Position numbers and translations under genes: made by a program. 16,114 nt of DNA from Planctomycetaceae bacterium (GTDB taxonomy: Bacteria > Planctomycetota > Planctomycetia > Pirellulales > UBA1268), in assembly GCA_947440895.1 (NCBI GenBank), contig CANETO010000005.1, positions 1 to 16,114 of the forward strand, read 5' to 3'. The notes beneath the pieces were generated by a model. It searched no databases and was not told the DNA's origin. It worked only from the letters and a program-made list of their open reading frames with translations. This document shows positions 14,952 through 16,114 of this stretch, piece by piece. Numbering within the stretch: the stretch's first letter is position 1; every line of letters starts with the position of its first letter.

Positions 14952-15727
14952 CCGGGTCACCAATGCCCGTCACATCGGTCATTTCCGGCGGCTCCCGAGG
15001 CTTGGGGCTGGCAGTCGTTGAACGGCTGCTCGAGCGTGGCGATTGCGTGGCGACGTTTTCCCGGTCTGGCTCGGCCGCGCTCACGTCGCTTTCCGACCGC
15101 CATCCCGAGCGGCTGCATGCAGAGCAGTTCGATGCCGCCGACAGTGATGCGGTGCGGGCGTTTGTCAGCCGGGTCACCACCCGGTTCGGTGGGATCGATC
15201 ACTGCATCGCCAATGCCGCGGTGGCCCACGAGGGGGTGACTGCCACGATCCGGGATGACGAGATCGACGCGATGCTGAACGTGAATCTCCGCGGGTCGAT
15301 TGTGCTCGTCCGCGAGTGCGTCAGGCAGATGCTGATCCGGCCATACGGCAACGAGTCCGGGCACGAGTCGGCCCGGTCAGGCAGCCCGTCGGTGGTGGTG
15401 GTGTCGTCAGTGGTGGCGTCCCAGGGCTCGCCCGGCCTGGCCGTCTATGCCGCCACGAAGGCCGGCCTGGAGGGGTTTGCCATCAGTCTGGCCCGCGAAC
15501 TGGGGCCCCGTGGCATCAGGGTCAATGCGGTGGCACCGGGATTCCTCGAGACCGACCTCTCGGCGTCGCTCTCGGAGGGCAACCGGGCCCGGATCGTTCG
15601 CCGCACGCCGCTGGGCAGGTTGGGCGTTCCGGCTGATATCGCGGGGGCAATCGATTTCCTCACCGGACCGCGGGCCGCATTCATCACCGGCCAGATCCTC
15701 ACGATCGACGGCGGCGCGGCCGGCTAA
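14948..15727 (+). CDS. SDR oxidoreductase (FabG-like 3-oxoacyl-ACP reductase candidate)
   Basis: A 259-residue short-chain dehydrogenase. The cofactor loop is SGGSRGLG (13-20), the NAAV motif follows near residue 96, and the catalytic triad is Ser154, Tyr167 and Lys171 (YAATK). RVNAVAPGFLETDL and the ending GQILTIDGG are typical of FabG. GTG 14948 overlaps the ligase stop (GTGA); ATG 14963 is an equally possible start and sits close to the first strand. Residues about 135-147 form a small polar insert (SGHESARSGSPS) before the catalytic strand. In this setting a 3-oxoacyl-ACP reductase role is likely; a sugar or other keto substrate is the main alternative. A 13-bp tandem duplication spans its stop codon. 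Confidence 0.88.
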   Translation: MTGSPMPVTSVISGGSRGLGLAVVERLLERGDCVATFSRSGSAALTSLSDRHPERLHAEQFDAADSDAVRAFVSRVTTRFGGIDHCIANAAVAHEGVTATIRDDEIDAMLNVNLRGSIVLVRECVRQMLIRPYGNESGHESARSGSPSVVVVSSVVASQGSPGLAVYAATKAGLEGFAISLARELGPRGIRVNAVAPGFLETDLSASLSEGNRARIVRRTPLGRLGVPADIAGAIDFLTGPRAAFITGQILTIDGGAAG

Positions 15728-15743
15728 ATCGGCCGGCTAAATC
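15718..15743 (+). repeat. 13-bp tandem duplication across the SDR stop codon
   Basis: GGCCGGCTAAATC occurs at 15718-15730 and again, perfectly, at 15731-15743. The first copy contains the SDR stop TAA (15725-15727). It looks like a recent slippage or duplication event and does not change the protein. Confidence 0.85.
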
Positions 15744-15767
15744 GGTTCCGTACGGACCAGATCCCGG

Positions 15768-15779
15768 CTCGCCGGCGAG
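15768..15779. repeat. Perfect 12-bp palindrome upstream of the PglD-like gene
   Basis: CTCGCCGGCGAG is a perfect palindrome. A second near-palindrome (TCCGTACGGA) lies about 20 bp before it. Neither is followed by a T-run. They may be binding sites for a regulator of the promoter just downstream, or simply GC-rich coincidence. Confidence 0.35.
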
Positions 15780-15787
15780 TGGCGGGG

Positions 15788-15793
15788 TATAGT
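15788..15793 (+). promoter_or_regulatory. Candidate -10 box of an internal promoter
   Basis: TATAGT matches five of six -10 consensus bases in an otherwise GC-rich gap, but no good -35 box is seen 17 bp upstream. If used, transcription would start near 15800 and the leader would contain copy B of the 22-nt element. Confidence 0.3.
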
Positions 15794-15824
15794 CGATTGA
15801 TGACGCGATCAGGCAATAGGGTGT

Positions 15825-15846
15825 CACCCAGAGGAACGGAGTGCGC
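15825..15846 (+). repeat. Leader element, copy B (22 nt, shared with 7571-7592)
   Basis: The sequence is CACCCA, two variable bases (GA), then GGAACGGAGTGCGC, identical to copy A at 20 of 22 positions. ACGG (15836-15839) can pair with CCGT (15856-15859), as in copy A, though the outer stem is weaker. A GTG at 15841 is in frame with the downstream gene, as in copy A. It ends 39 nt before the chosen start codon. Confidence 0.55.
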
Positions 15847-15885
15847 GCCGAGGTTCCGTGCTCCCCGGACGAGGGGTGTGGCGTC

Positions 15886-16114
15886 GTGACTCCCCGCCTG
15901 ACCGTCCCCGCCGGTGGAGTGCCAACGGCCTGCCGGATCATCCTTGTCGGTGCCGGTGGCTTCGGCCGCGAAGTCCTGCACTGGGCCCGGGATGCGTGGC
16001 CAGACCAGGCGTCCCAGATCGCCGGTTTTCTGTCCGCCGAACGGCATGCCCTCGACCGTCATGACTGTGGACTGGAGATCATCGGCGATCCTGACCTCTA
16101 TCAGCCGCAGGCTG
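15886..16114 (+). CDS. PglD-like sugar N-acyltransferase, N-terminal part (cut by window edge)
   Basis: About 76 codons are present. The start GTG 15886 follows a good ribosome site (GAGGGG at 15871-15876); GTG 15841 is an alternative 15 codons earlier. After a short leader the protein reads IILVGAGGFGREVLHWARD, the nucleotide-sugar-binding opening of PglD/NeuD-type acyltransferases, followed by IAGFLSAERHA and IIGDPDLY, which also fit that N-terminal domain. The left-handed beta-helix acyltransferase domain would lie beyond the window. PglD acetylates the 4-amino group of the UDP-amino sugar made by PglF and PglE, both of which have counterparts here. With an ACP, acyl ligase and reductase just upstream, the acyl donor may be acyl-ACP or acyl-CoA other than acetyl-CoA. 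That last point is hypothesis. Confidence 0.78.
   Translation, partial: MTPRLTVPAGGVPTACRIILVGAGGFGREVLHWARDAWPDQASQIAGFLSAERHALDRHDCGLEIIGDPDLYQPQA

Noticed and set aside
15858..16064. Plus-strand 68-codon frame near the right edge
   Set aside because: It is out of frame with the PglD-like sequence, which has the GAGGFGREV motif and a better ribosome site.

Overview
The window looks like a chromosomal segment of a planctomycete-type bacterium (Planctomycetota). The evidence is GC-rich coding sequence, many starts without a clear Shine-Dalgarno site, secreted proteins of a style common in that phylum, a TPR protein with a characteristic C-terminus, and an outer-membrane polysaccharide-export lipoprotein with an added C-terminal CFI-box-like domain. 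The taxonomic call is an inference from protein style; there is no rRNA marker.

Layout. (1) 1-260: the C-terminal end of a probable CHAT-domain protein. (2) 301-2940, plus strand: a TauE/SafE (TSUP) permease, then an ABC ATPase and its ABC-2 permease. (3) 3077-4849, plus: a secreted TPR protein behind three CTGAAA boxes at exact 11-bp spacing. (4) 7393-4867, minus: an export lipoprotein (Wza/OPX type) and two small secreted proteins of unknown function, apparently one operon. (5) 7656 to the right edge, plus: a glycan-biosynthesis operon. It begins with a NusG/RfaH/UpxY-type antiterminator paralogue, followed by a membrane-bound NDP-sugar 4,6-dehydratase (PglF/WbpM/CapD type), a DegT-family sugar aminotransferase, a WecA/WbpL-type polytopic phosphoglycosyl transferase, a PglC/WcaJ-type monotopic phosphoglycosyl transferase, an acyl carrier protein, an AMP-forming acyl ligase, an SDR ketoreductase and the start of a PglD-like sugar N-acyltransferase.

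How the genes may work together. Dehydratase, aminotransferase, PglD-like acyltransferase and PglC-like transferase match the steps that make UDP-bacillosamine-type sugars and load them onto undecaprenyl phosphate. The ACP, ligase and ketoreductase lie between them, four genes at near-zero spacing from the WecA-like gene to the ACP and again from ligase to SDR. The most economical hypothesis is that a (hydroxy)acyl group is activated on the ACP, reduced and passed to the amino group of the nucleotide sugar. The divergent lipoprotein would export the finished polymer. No flippase, polymerase, co-polymerase or ordinary glycosyltransferase lies inside the window, so the locus must continue.

The most notable non-coding signal is a 22-nt element (20 of 22 identical) found in the leader of the antiterminator gene and again in the leader of the PglD-like gene. 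It is a candidate recruitment site for the NusG paralogue. A set of mutually exclusive hairpins follows the antiterminator gene. No tRNA, rRNA, CRISPR array, transposase or insertion sequence was seen.
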